DNA from: Fidelibacterota bacterium
GTDB lineage: Bacteria > Pseudomonadota > Alphaproteobacteria > Rhodospirillales > Rhodospirillaceae
Assembly (NCBI GenBank): GCA_947476065.1
Contig: CANJPG010000025.1
Coordinates: 1 to 40,314, forward strand
Length of the DNA stretch: 40,314 nucleotides
Direction: 5' to 3'
Shown: piece by piece, positions 1-9,138 of the stretch
Layout of the letters: each line of letters opens with the position of its first letter
Position numbering within the stretch: the stretch's first letter is position 1
Notes under the pieces: model-generated
What the model was told of the DNA's origin: nothing
What the model saw: the letters and a program-made list of their open reading frames with translations, nothing else
Database searches by the model: none
Translations under genes and position numbers: made by a program

Positions 1-313
1 GCGCCACGCTAAAGTTGGTCACCGCATTGGGAATATGTGTGCCGGCATTGAAGATCACCTGATCCAGCGCGCCCAGGTCCTGCTCTATCGCTTTGAAGGT
101 TTGTTTCATGCCGTCGTGATCGGTGACGTCGCAAGGGAACGCGACGATTCTGCCGGGCAATTTCGCGGCTACAACCTCATCGGCCAACGCGGTGAGATCC
201 GCCAGCGTGCGGGCACTGGCCGCAACGGTCCAGCCGCGCACGGCATAATCCCAGGCGACGGCGCGCCCGATACCCTTGCCCGCGCCGGTAATCCAGAGGC
301 GTCCGGTGCTCAC
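1..313 (-). CDS. Short-chain dehydrogenase/reductase, N-terminal part (cut by window edge)
   Basis: I translated the minus strand from a GTG at 313-311. The product begins VSTGRLWITGAGKGIGRAVA, which is the SDR Rossmann strand and the TGxxxGIG cofactor loop at about residues 9-16. A CDVTD motif (about residues 67-71), typical of the adenine-binding acidic position in SDRs, and a FNAG motif (NAG at about 90-92) follow, so the classical SDR N-terminal half is intact. The catalytic Ser-Tyr-Lys lies beyond the window, so substrate and activity cannot be judged. The GTG directly abuts the stop codon of the upstream DUF6134 gene (no spacer), which suggests translational coupling in one minus-strand transcript. 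Family is confident; substrate unknown. Confidence 0.85.
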   Translation of the reverse strand, partial: MSTGRLWITGAGKGIGRAVAWDYAVRGWTVAASARTLADLTALADEVVAAKLPGRIVAFPCDVTDHDGMKQTFKAIEQDLGALDQVIFNAGTHIPNAVTNFSVA

Positions 314-1063
314 TTAAGGCTGCCCGAGTAATCCGCATTTGCGGCAGATGTATTCAATGACTGAGCCATCCTTGGCTTTGAAACTCATTTTCACCCAGCG
401 TCCGGCGATATCGTACCATACATCGATATCGTGCAGGTCGCCGTTGTAGGTGAAATGTTCGGCCTCGACGCTGCCCTGAGCGGTTTCAACATTGTCGATA
501 CCTTTGCGCGCGATCGTCACCCGTACCACCTTGCCGGTCAGTGTATTCAGCAACGACGTAGCGTCCACCTGGCCATGGTGCCAGTGGTTGGTCGGGAACA
601 ACCAGTGATCCGTGAAAGTGGTGCCGTGGCTGCCTTCGATTTTGAAAACGCCGCCCTCGAGCCGCGCCATCGTCTTGACCGCCTTGCCGTTGTCATTGAC
701 CTGGGCTGCCATCGAGATCATCTGGTTGTCGCGCCAGATTTCGGCAGCACTATAGTCGAAGGTATAGGCGCCCTTGATGAACAGGATGTCGATCTCGATA
801 TGGAATTGCACCTTGACGTGCAGGTCACCGACGCCGTCGCGCGCGAAGGTCATAGTCTGGTCGCCGACCTTTTTGCCGTTGCGCAGCACATCGAAAGCCA
901 TATCCGGCCCATAGAGTGTGATGGGGTTTACGGCGGCGACGGCGGTAGGCGGCGCCCCAATGCTTTCCACGGCCGGCGGCGACGCGGACGGCGTCTCGGC
1001 CGCTGCTGCCGGAGCGGCAGCAAAGAGGACGAACACCGCGAAGGATGGTATGGCTTTTCTCAT
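314..1063 (-). CDS. Secreted DUF6134 family protein
   Basis: The predicted protein has 249 residues. It opens with MRKAIPSFAVFVLFAAAPA, a clear Sec signal peptide, followed by an Ala/Pro-rich linker to about residue 50. The mature part matches my recollection of DUF6134: a FDVLRNGKKVGDQ start, a middle AEIWRDNQM segment, and a later DHWLFPTNHWH segment. It ends with a Cys pair (YICRKCG). An in-frame upstream ATG at 1135 would add a charged extension that hides the signal peptide, so I prefer 1063. The role is unknown; these proteins are predicted periplasmic beta-rich domains. The downstream SDR starts immediately after the stop codon, implying co-transcription. Confidence 0.75.
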   Translation of the reverse strand: MRKAIPSFAVFVLFAAAPAAAAETPSASPPAVESIGAPPTAVAAVNPITLYGPDMAFDVLRNGKKVGDQTMTFARDGVGDLHVKVQFHIEIDILFIKGAYTFDYSAAEIWRDNQMISMAAQVNDNGKAVKTMARLEGGVFKIEGSHGTTFTDHWLFPTNHWHHGQVDATSLLNTLTGKVVRVTIARKGIDNVETAQGSVEAEHFTYNGDLHDIDVWYDIAGRWVKMSFKAKDGSVIEYICRKCGLLGQP

Positions 1064-1168
1064 CTCGGCCACTTTCGCGCAGGCGACGCCTGCGGGTAAA
1101 CTGGAAGTCGGCTCACGCCCCAATATAATGTTCATAATGGCGGAACGTTCCGCCCGATGGAGACAGCA

Positions 1169-1561
1169 ATGCGTGATATGAGTGAGCCGCAACGACCGGC
1201 CAGGAATGTGCTGGGCGGCCCGCTGGTGATCTGTTCGGTCAAGCCGATCACAGGCTTCTTTCGCGACGGCTGCTGCAACACCGGGCCTGCCGACCGCGGT
1301 TCCCACACTGTCTGCGTGGTCATGACGGCGGAGTTCCTGGCCTACAGCAAAGCCGCCGGCAATGACCTTTCGACGCCCATGCCGGAATACGAATTCCCGG
1401 GCCTGAAACCGGGCGACCGCTGGTGCCTTTGCGCGCCGCGCTGGCAGGAAGCCTTCGAAGCCAACAGTGCGCCGAAAGTGGTGCTGGCGGCCACCCATGA
1501 AGGTGCGCTGGAACACACAGCGCTGACCGACCTCAAGAAGTTCGCGGTGGACTTAAACTAG
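1169..1561 (+). CDS. DUF2237 family protein
   Basis: This 130-residue protein matches DUF2237 along its length: NVLGGPL near the N-terminus, then GFFRDGCCNTGPADRGSHT, EFLAYSKAAGNDLSTP, PEYEFPGLKPGDRWCLC, and ATHEGALEHT near the end. The CC pair and the WCLC cysteine are the family's conserved cysteines, but no biochemical function is established. I chose the ATG at 1169 because GGAGA at 1159-1163 sits 5 nt upstream; the ATG at 1157 lies in front of that site. Its stop codon overlaps the convergent ctaB stop by four bases, sharing the palindrome CTAG. Confidence 0.85.
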   Translation: MRDMSEPQRPARNVLGGPLVICSVKPITGFFRDGCCNTGPADRGSHTVCVVMTAEFLAYSKAAGNDLSTPMPEYEFPGLKPGDRWCLCAPRWQEAFEANSAPKVVLAATHEGALEHTALTDLKKFAVDLN

Positions 1562-2433
1562 AAGCCGAACGTGGCCAGCGAGACGTGTTTGTCGATGACC
1601 ACGGCGAGGAACACGCCCGCCAGGTACTGCATCGAGAACAGGAAGTTGCGCTTGGCCAGTTCGCGCGACGGATCGCGCACCAGCAGCCAGTTGAGCCAGA
1701 GGAAGCGCGCGCCGAAGGCCGTGGAGACAACCGCATACAGCACGCCCAACTCGCCGAAGAGCGTCGGCAGCAAGGCCGAGATCACCAGCGCGATGGTGTT
1801 GGCAAAAATCCATTTGGCGCAGGCGGCATCGCCCAGCACCACCGGCAGCATCGGCACGCCGGCCTTGGCGTAGTCGTCCTTGATGAGGATGGCGAGCGAC
1901 CAGAAATGCGATGGCGTCCAGAGGAAGAGCGTTATGGCCATGAGCGTCGGCAGCAGCCATTGCGAGGCATCGACCGCCGCGGCACCGGCGAGAACGGCAA
2001 AGCTGCCGGCGGCACCGCCGATGATGATGTTGGTCCAGTGCAGGCGCTTCAGCCAGACGGTGTACACAATGCCGTAGACGAAGGCGCCGGCGAACAGATG
2101 GGCGGCGACGATCCAGTTGAACGCTAGCAGCGCTATAAGGCACCCGGTGAGCAGCAAGGCGCCGGCGAACCACAGCGCGGCGCGCGCGTCACCGACGGTG
2201 CCCACGGCCAGCGGACGGCGCGCGGTGCGCGGCATCAGGCGGTCAAGATCGCGGTCGTAGAATTGGTTGAAGACCGCCGAGCCCGACGAGCCGAGCAGCA
2301 TGGCGACGAACAGGATCACGAGCTGCCAGCCATCGACCTTGGTGGCTACGGCGGCATAGCCGGCCATAGCGCTGAGGGCGATCAGGAAGCCGATGCGAAG
2401 CTTCATCAGCTCAAGGTAGCTGCGGAATTGCAA
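1558..2433 (-). CDS. ctaB: Protoheme IX farnesyltransferase (heme O synthase)
   Basis: This 291-residue polytopic UbiA-family prenyltransferase transfers a farnesyl group from farnesyl diphosphate to protoheme IX, giving heme O, the precursor of heme A in aa3 oxidases. The first Asp-rich motif is NQFYDRDLDRLMPRT (about residues 58-72) and is followed by RRPL. A YTVWLKR segment and a PMLPVVLG loop also match the family. The start appears to be TTG at 2433, with GGGA seven bases upstream; the internal ATG at 2406 would remove part of the first conserved segment. It is the last gene of the minus-strand group with the oxidase-like protein and DUF420, and the aa3 genes it serves are divergent from that group. 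Confidence 0.93.
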   Translation of the reverse strand: MQFRSYLELMKLRIGFLIALSAMAGYAAVATKVDGWQLVILFVAMLLGSSGSAVFNQFYDRDLDRLMPRTARRPLAVGTVGDARAALWFAGALLLTGCLIALLAFNWIVAAHLFAGAFVYGIVYTVWLKRLHWTNIIIGGAAGSFAVLAGAAAVDASQWLLPTLMAITLFLWTPSHFWSLAILIKDDYAKAGVPMLPVVLGDAACAKWIFANTIALVISALLPTLFGELGVLYAVVSTAFGARFLWLNWLLVRDPSRELAKRNFLFSMQYLAGVFLAVVIDKHVSLATFGF

Positions 2434-2479
2434 AGCTGTGTTCCCAGGCTTTTAGCAAGCCCTTGAAATATAGTACTTA

Positions 2480-3955
2480 TTAAGCCCCATGCCGGGCGGA
2501 GCCCAGGCTGCGGTCTGCCGTAACATCAAGCCCGGCCTTTGCCAACAGTAATTTGCCCGCCAGCACGATGAAGATGATGCCGCCGGTCACCGCGATCATG
2601 CCGCCGATTCCCTCAATCACCATGAATGTGATTTTGGTGGTGGTGTCCAAATCCTGGGCTGCCCCCGCGGTCTTGCGGGCGACGCCTTCGAGGCCCGCGA
2701 TATAAAGCCCGAGGGAGTGGACGAACTGCCCACCGCCCAAAAGGAAGTACATGGCGGTCCGCAGACGCCGCCGTTCGGTGCGCCGATGGAGGAGCGGCAA
2801 GAATAGCCCGAAGTACAGCGCGATGAAGCCCAGCGTCACGGCGATCAGCATGGCGTGATAGTGGCTGGGTGTGCGCGTATCGACCGAGCCCTCGAAAAAG
2901 CCGATGACCCCGCCGAAGGAAAACAGGATGAGCGCGGCGGCGACAGCTTTAATTTCGGGTGCGCCGCTCCAGACGTCGCGGCGGCGGCGGATGAGCAGCA
3001 ATGCAACGCTGCCGAGCACAACCGTGGCCGGCACCGGCAGCGCATACCAAAAAAGATGCGTGAAAGTCAGGCGCATGGCGGGACTGCCGCCAGCGTAGCT
3101 GAGATACAGCAGTGGGCCGGCGGCGGCGGCGGCAACCAGCAGCAGCATCATGGCCTTGAACCACGGCGCCGGCAGCGGGGTCTCGCCCAAGGCCACGCGC
3201 GCGAGCAGATAGAAGCCGCATAGCATCAGCGCGGTGTTGGCAAATTGCAGGATGTGCCCGCCGCCCCACATCAGGTACTCAGCCGCGCCGACAATGCCGG
3301 TGTTGGCCGGCATGGTGAGCCAGGCCGCGCCAAAACATACAAGGGCAATGAGATAGATAACGCCGGCGCAGGCGACTCCAAAGGTGCCCGCTTCCACGAA
3401 GCGCTGGCGCGACAGGAAGATCAGCAACCGCAGGATCGGCAGCGCCAGCGAAACGGCCAGAAGCCCGAGGCCGGCGAAATACAAGGGGTGGACCAGCAGC
3501 GGAATGTAGTTGTTGATCGAGGGGTCGCCGAGATCGGCCAGAGCCGGAATCAGCAGCAGAATGAAACTGGCGCCAAAGCCAAAAACCGCGACGCGGCCGA
3601 CAAACACTGCCAAGCCGCCCATCTCTTCGCCGACGGATTGCGCGGTGACGACAATGGTCAAGGCCCCCTGCACGCCAAGATACCAAACAACGAAGGCAAA
3701 GGTGACGTGAACCACCAGCAGCTTTTGAAAGAACGTCTGGCCGGTCCAGGGAAAGATCATCTCGGCGCCAGGCATGCGCGCGAGCGCCAGCAGCAGTGCG
3801 AGGATGCCCGCCAGCGCCAGTGCCGCCAGCGGCAGCGCGGCCCAGCCGTAGAGTTCGCTGCGCAGCTGCGGCGTCAGCTTGCCGGCAAAATGGCCGTCCA
3901 CGGGAACATCCACCGGCGGCGGCAACGATCGCGCAATGACGTCTCTATCGTCCAT
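2480..3955 (-). CDS. Divergent heme-copper oxidase subunit I-like membrane protein
   Basis: This 491-residue protein has about 12 hydrophobic segments and the layout of heme-copper oxidase subunit I. Candidate low-spin heme ligands are H83 in helix 2 (LVVHVTF) and H367 in helix 10 (SHYHAML); H365 would be the proximal ligand of the high-spin heme. H234 (GGGHILQF) matches the helix 6 CuB histidine. The helix 7 pair is reduced to a single histidine, H300 in FTHLFWYALP, and no Tyr sits four residues after H234, unlike HPEVY of CoxA. A CcoN- or NorB-like relative is most plausible, but no subunit II or cytochrome c subunit is adjacent. Its catalytic status is uncertain: it could be a nitric oxide reductase-type enzyme, a low-activity oxidase, or a non-catalytic heme protein. 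It lies between DUF420 and ctaB. Confidence 0.75.
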   Translation of the reverse strand: MDDRDVIARSLPPPVDVPVDGHFAGKLTPQLRSELYGWAALPLAALALAGILALLLALARMPGAEMIFPWTGQTFFQKLLVVHVTFAFVVWYLGVQGALTIVVTAQSVGEEMGGLAVFVGRVAVFGFGASFILLLIPALADLGDPSINNYIPLLVHPLYFAGLGLLAVSLALPILRLLIFLSRQRFVEAGTFGVACAGVIYLIALVCFGAAWLTMPANTGIVGAAEYLMWGGGHILQFANTALMLCGFYLLARVALGETPLPAPWFKAMMLLLVAAAAAGPLLYLSYAGGSPAMRLTFTHLFWYALPVPATVVLGSVALLLIRRRRDVWSGAPEIKAVAAALILFSFGGVIGFFEGSVDTRTPSHYHAMLIAVTLGFIALYFGLFLPLLHRRTERRRLRTAMYFLLGGGQFVHSLGLYIAGLEGVARKTAGAAQDLDTTTKITFMVIEGIGGMIAVTGGIIFIVLAGKLLLAKAGLDVTADRSLGSARHGA

Positions 3956-4004
3956 GAATCAGCAATTCGCCCGGAGATAAAGGTGAAACGGAACGTGCGG
4001 TCGA

Positions 4005-4439
4005 CTAGACAACGGCCGGCGGATAGACGTGATAAAGGATGACATAGATCACCACGCCGGTCACCGTCACGTAGAGCCAGATGGGCAACGTCCAGCGGGC
4101 GATCTTTCTGTGGCTTTCAAAGCGGCCGTGCAGCGAACGCCAGGCGGTCACCGCGACCATCGGCGTGACGGCAACAGCCAGGATCACATGCGTGATCAGC
4201 AGCGTGTAATAAACCGGGATCGTCCAGCCCGTGCCGGGAAATACGAAAATCGGCGCGGTGAAGTGATAGGTCAGGTAGCACGCGAGAAAGACCGCCGAGA
4301 CGCCGATGGCCGCGATCATGAACTTGCGGTGCATATCGCGGTTACCGGACTTGATGAAGGCAAAGGCGATCACGATGAGGATCGTCGAAAGCGTGTTGAG
4401 CACGGCGTTGACGTGCGGCAAGACGGTCGCTGCGGTCAT
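4005..4439 (-). CDS. DUF420 (CtaM-like) membrane protein
   Basis: The 144-residue protein has four to five predicted TM helices and the DUF420 features: VLPHVNAVLNTLSTILI at the N-terminus, MHRKFM after the first helix, and HRKIARWTLPIWLYV near the end. In Firmicutes a DUF420 protein (CtaM/YozB) is needed to mature heme A-containing oxidases, and family members have conserved membrane histidines. Here H9, H36, H59 and H89 are candidates. It sits 49 nt before the oxidase-like gene and 65 nt after the small TM gene, all on the minus strand, so a role in assembling either that protein or the aa3 oxidase is likely by inference. No strong Shine-Dalgarno is visible before the ATG. Confidence 0.85.
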   Translation of the reverse strand: MTAATVLPHVNAVLNTLSTILIVIAFAFIKSGNRDMHRKFMIAAIGVSAVFLACYLTYHFTAPIFVFPGTGWTIPVYYTLLITHVILAVAVTPMVAVTAWRSLHGRFESHRKIARWTLPIWLYVTVTGVVIYVILYHVYPPAVV

Positions 4440-4504
4440 GGCAAACCCGAAATCAGTGGAAACACAAAAAGCGCGCGGCCCCAGGCTCAGTAGAAAACGG
4501 AGCT

Positions 4505-4639
4505 TTATGGGCCTTTGATAGCCGTCTTAAGGATGAACGATAAATACATGAACAGTGAAACCCCGACCGCGAGTACGGCGACGATGATGTTTCTGCGGCG
4601 CGCGGATTTGTCTGACTCAGGCGGGGTGGGATTGGTCAC
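4505..4639 (-). CDS. 44-residue single-TM protein in the oxidase locus
   Basis: I translated this short minus-strand gene directly. It starts at GTG 4639 with AGGAC a few bases upstream, begins VTNPTPPESDKSARRRN, then has one hydrophobic helix (IIVAVLAVGVSLFMYLSFIL, residues 18-37), and ends KTAIKGP. Cytosolic basic residues (RRR) before the helix predict an N-in, C-out orientation. Size and layout resemble the tiny subunits or assembly peptides that accompany many terminal oxidases, but I do not recognise a named family. It is the first gene of the minus-strand set with DUF420, the oxidase-like protein and ctaB, and it faces the coxB promoter region. Coding potential is supported by start, SD and hydrophobic pattern only. 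Confidence 0.6.
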   Translation of the reverse strand: MTNPTPPESDKSARRRNIIVAVLAVGVSLFMYLSFILKTAIKGP

Positions 4640-5001
4640 GGTCGTCCTAAGATTAAGAAATGCTGCGCTTGTGTAGCCGACGCGCCCCTTGGGGAAAACC
4701 CTTTAATGCTGCCACCTGCGCACCGTGAGGGCCCCGCGCGCGGCGAAGATTAATGTGTCTGAGACATGACTGATCAGATCAATCTCCCCTCGCAAGACCC
4801 TACTGTTTCTCACGGCTTTACGCCGGGGGGTTCCATCGGTTAGTCTCGCGCCCGTGGGTGAGAGGTCGGGGATCGGGCTCTCGGTTAACCCTCGGGGAAA
4901 TAACGATAAAAGCCAATTTACCTCGAAAATTTTGAGTTGAACCGCGCGGGCGGACCTCTAATAAGGGCCCTCACCCTGTGTGATTGCAATGGAGACCGAG
5001 T
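4640..5001. promoter_or_regulatory. Divergent intergenic region between the DUF420 and cox operons
   Basis: This 362-bp stretch contains no convincing gene. It holds the cox promoter (entered separately) near its right end. It also holds two short palindromes, TGTCT-G-AGACA at 4756-4766 and CTGATCAG at 4770-4777, which lie about where operators for either divergent transcript could sit. No regulator can be named from these sites. Confidence 0.5.
4937..4964 (+). promoter_or_regulatory. Sigma-70-type promoter for the coxB-coxA-ctaG-coxC operon
   Basis: TTGAAC (4937-4942) and TAATAA (4959-4964) are separated by 16 bp, close to the vegetative consensus. Transcription would start near 4971, giving a leader of about 30 nt before the coxB GTG at 5002, which has GGAG at 4991-4994. 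Promoter assignment is by sequence pattern only. Confidence 0.6.
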
Positions 5002-5847
5002 GTGACTCGTATAGTTTTGGCGGCCAGCGCCGCTGTTTCGAGCTTTCTTTTCCTGACATTGCCGGCTTGGGCGCAAGAGCAAATGCCCCAGCCCTCCTTC
5101 CCGGGTCCCTGGCAGCTTGGGCTGCAAACCCCCGCCTCGCCGGTCGCCGAGCGCCTGGTGAGTTTCCACACCTTTCTGATGTGGGTGATCACCGCCATTA
5201 CATTGTTTGTTCTGGCGCTCCTGCTGGTCTGCATCTTCCGTTTCAACGAGAAAGCCAATCCGGTGCCGGCCAAGTGGTCGCACAACACCCTGCTTGAGGT
5301 GATCTGGACGGCCATTCCGGTCCTGGTCCTGGTGGTCGTCGCGGTGCCTTCCTACAAGCTGCTCTACTTCATGGATCGCACCAACGAAGCCGAAATGACC
5401 CTGAAAGTCACCGGTAACCAGTGGTACTGGTCTTATGAGTACACCGACAGCGAAGTCTCCTTCGACGCCCTGTCGCTGCTGCCCGAGGAAATCGACCTCG
5501 CCAAGGGCCAACATCGCCTGCTCGAGACCGACAACCACGTTGTCCTGCCGATTGACACCAACATCCGCATCCTGTTCACCGCCACCGACGTGATCCACGC
5601 CTGGGCCGTGCCGGCATTCGGCGTGAAGCTGGACAACATGCCCGGCCGCATCAACGAAAGCTGGACGCGCCCCACCAAGCTCGGCCGCTTCTATGGCCAG
5701 TGCTCAGAACTCTGCGGCGTCGATCACTCCAACATGCCGATCGTGGTGGATGTGGTTAGCAAAGAAGAGTTCCAAAAGTGGGTTGCCGAGAAGAAGCAGG
5801 CTAACGCCGACTCGGCCCCGTCAAACGTCAAGCTCGCTGCCCAATAA
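5002..5847 (+). CDS. ctaC: Cytochrome c oxidase subunit II (CuA subunit)
   Basis: Subunit II takes electrons from cytochrome c through its binuclear CuA centre and passes them to subunit I. The 281-residue product has a signal peptide cleaved near PAWA-QEQ, two TM helices (about 54-80 and 98-120), the aromatic NQWYWSYEY segment (139-147), and a periplasmic cupredoxin domain. All CuA ligands are present: H199 (DVIHAW), then C234, E236, C238, H242 and M245 in QCSELCGVDHSNM. There is no fused cytochrome c domain. I chose GTG 5002 because GGAG at 4991-4994 is seven bases upstream; the in-frame TTG at 4984 precedes the SD. First gene of the plus-strand aa3 operon. Confidence 0.96.
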   Translation: MTRIVLAASAAVSSFLFLTLPAWAQEQMPQPSFPGPWQLGLQTPASPVAERLVSFHTFLMWVITAITLFVLALLLVCIFRFNEKANPVPAKWSHNTLLEVIWTAIPVLVLVVVAVPSYKLLYFMDRTNEAEMTLKVTGNQWYWSYEYTDSEVSFDALSLLPEEIDLAKGQHRLLETDNHVVLPIDTNIRILFTATDVIHAWAVPAFGVKLDNMPGRINESWTRPTKLGRFYGQCSELCGVDHSNMPIVVDVVSKEEFQKWVAEKKQANADSAPSNVKLAAQ

Positions 5848-5878
5848 CTGCCGAAACAGTAACCGGCCCGCGATTTAA

Positions 5879-7525
<1,647 letters not shown>

Positions 7526-7552
7526 GACCAAGGATCTGGGACCGGGTCTGTT

Positions 7553-8164
7553 ATGGACAAACGCAAACTGAACCGGCGCAATGCGCTCCTGGGGACGGCC
7601 ACGCTGGCCGTCGCCGGGGCCATGGTCGGCTTTGCATTCGCCATGGCGCCGGTCTACAGCCTCTTGTGCCAGAAGCTTGGCTGGGAAGGCACGACCAACC
7701 GCGCGACATCGGGATCGGCGAGCACGGCCGACGTCGACATGACTGTGCGCTTTGATGCCAATGTCGATAAGGCCCTGCCCTGGACCTTCAAGCCGGTCGA
7801 GAAGTCGGTCACGATGAAGCTCGGCGAGACCAAGACCATCTTTTACCGCGCGACCAATAACAGCGACCATGCCATCACCGGCAGCGCCATGTTCAACGTG
7901 ACTCCGGAAAAGATCGGCCAGTACTTCACCAAGATCGAGTGCTTCTGCTTTCAACAGCAGGCCCTCGAGCCCGGTCAGACAGTTGATATGGGCGTGTCCT
8001 TCTTCATCGATCCGGCGCTGGTTAAGAACGCGACGACCGACGAAGTGCGCACCATCACGCTCTCCTACACTTTCTTCAAGGCGCAGAAGGAAGAGCCGAT
8101 CGCTTCTGTAGACGGCGCCAAAATTAAGCTGGCGCCGGTCTTCAGCGCGCCGGTGGAAAAATAA
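7553..8164 (+). CDS. ctaG: Cytochrome c oxidase assembly protein CtaG/Cox11 (CuB insertion)
   Basis: Cox11/CtaG is a membrane-anchored periplasmic copper chaperone that delivers copper to CuB of subunit I. The 203-residue protein has one N-terminal TM anchor (about 12-32), the MAPVYSLLCQ segment with C39, and the copper-binding CFCF motif (C130 and C132) in KIECFCFQQQ. The immunoglobulin-like domain ends with TLSYTFF. Length and order (coxA-ctaG-coxC) are typical for Alphaproteobacteria. There is no clear SD close to the ATG; AAGGA lies about 18 nt upstream. Confidence 0.95.
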   Translation: MDKRKLNRRNALLGTATLAVAGAMVGFAFAMAPVYSLLCQKLGWEGTTNRATSGSASTADVDMTVRFDANVDKALPWTFKPVEKSVTMKLGETKTIFYRATNNSDHAITGSAMFNVTPEKIGQYFTKIECFCFQQQALEPGQTVDMGVSFFIDPALVKNATTDEVRTITLSYTFFKAQKEEPIASVDGAKIKLAPVFSAPVEK

Positions 8165-8226
8165 CGCGATTGATACCGACCAAGCACGTAACGACTAAGG
8201 CAATTAGCGAATAAAGGACTTTGCCG

Positions 8227-9057
8227 ATGAGCTCACACGCCAAACATCCCTTCCACATGGTGAATCCGAGTCCGTGGCCCGCTTTGGGCGCGTTCGGCGC
8301 ACTGGTCATGGCCGTCGGCGCGGTCTTCTATTTCCACAAGATGCCGGTGCTCGGCATGGAAATGGGCATCTTCAAGATCATCCCGGGTCTCGCCCTCGTG
8401 CTGTTCACGATGGTGATGTGGTGGCGCGACGTAATCAAGGAGTCGGTTGTCGAACACGCCCACTCCGCCGAGACCAGCACCGGACTGCGCATGGGAATGG
8501 CGCTGTTCATCGCATCGGAAGTGATGTTTTTCGTCGCCTTCTTCTGGGCCTTCTTCCATAACGCGCTGGGCTTCTCGACCACCACGCATATGTGGCCGCC
8601 GGAAACCATTACGCCGCTGAACGCCTGGGACCTGCCCTTCTACAACACTGTCATCCTGCTGACCTCGGGCGGCACCGTCACCCGCGCGCACCTGTTCATC
8701 GAACGCGGTAACAACAAAGCCGCCGCCAAATGGATCTTCATCACCGCGGCCCTGGGCGCCTTGTTCTTGAGCCTGCAGGCTTACGAATACCATCATGCGG
8801 CCTTCAAGCTGACCGACGGCATCTATCCGTCGGCCTTCTACCTGGCGACAGGCTTCCATGGCTTCCACGTTTTCGTGGGCACCGTGTTCCTGATCGTCTG
8901 CGGCTTCCGCGCCTCGAAGAATCAGTTCAGCCCGCACAAGCACATCGGCTTCCAGGCCGCTGCCTGGTACTGGCACTTCGTCGACGTGGTGTGGCTGTTC
9001 CTGTTCGTGTGGGTCTACTGGCTGCTGGGCCCCCCGGTGCGCGCGCTCGGCGGCTAA
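8227..9057 (+). CDS. ctaE: Cytochrome c oxidase subunit III
   Basis: The 276-residue subunit has seven TM helices and typical family segments: KHPFHMVNPSPWP at the N-terminus, WWRDVIKE, FIASEVMFFVAFFWAFFH, LLTSGGTVTRAH, ATGFHGFHVFVGT, and AAWYWHFVDVVWLFLF at the end. Subunit III stabilises subunit I and proton uptake rather than catalysing. I chose ATG 8227, with AAAGGA at 8213-8218, over the TTG six bases earlier. A strong hairpin terminator follows the stop codon. Confidence 0.97.
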   Translation: MSSHAKHPFHMVNPSPWPALGAFGALVMAVGAVFYFHKMPVLGMEMGIFKIIPGLALVLFTMVMWWRDVIKESVVEHAHSAETSTGLRMGMALFIASEVMFFVAFFWAFFHNALGFSTTTHMWPPETITPLNAWDLPFYNTVILLTSGGTVTRAHLFIERGNNKAAAKWIFITAALGALFLSLQAYEYHHAAFKLTDGIYPSAFYLATGFHGFHVFVGTVFLIVCGFRASKNQFSPHKHIGFQAAAWYWHFVDVVWLFLFVWVYWLLGPPVRALGG

Positions 9058-9076
9058 AACAGCCCCACAGCAATGC

Positions 9077-9110
9077 AAAAGGGCCGGTTTTAGACCGGCC
9101 CTTTTTCTTT
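9077..9110 (+). terminator. Rho-independent terminator after coxC
   Basis: An 11-bp stem, AAAGGGCCGGT (9078-9088) with its complement starting ACCGGCCC at 9094, encloses a five-base loop and is followed by a T-rich run. It ends the cox operon and lies only about 28 nt before the DUF983 start. Confidence 0.85.
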
Positions 9111-9138
9111 TACCGTCACGACATCACAGGAGGCCATC

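Noticed and set aside
1064-1516. 150-residue N-terminal extension of the DUF6134 protein
   Set aside because: It has no relation to the family and runs antisense to DUF2237; the signal peptide at 1063 marks the true start.
8233-9078. 281-codon minus-strand ORF across coxC
   Set aside because: Mirror frame of coxC with low-complexity acidic composition.
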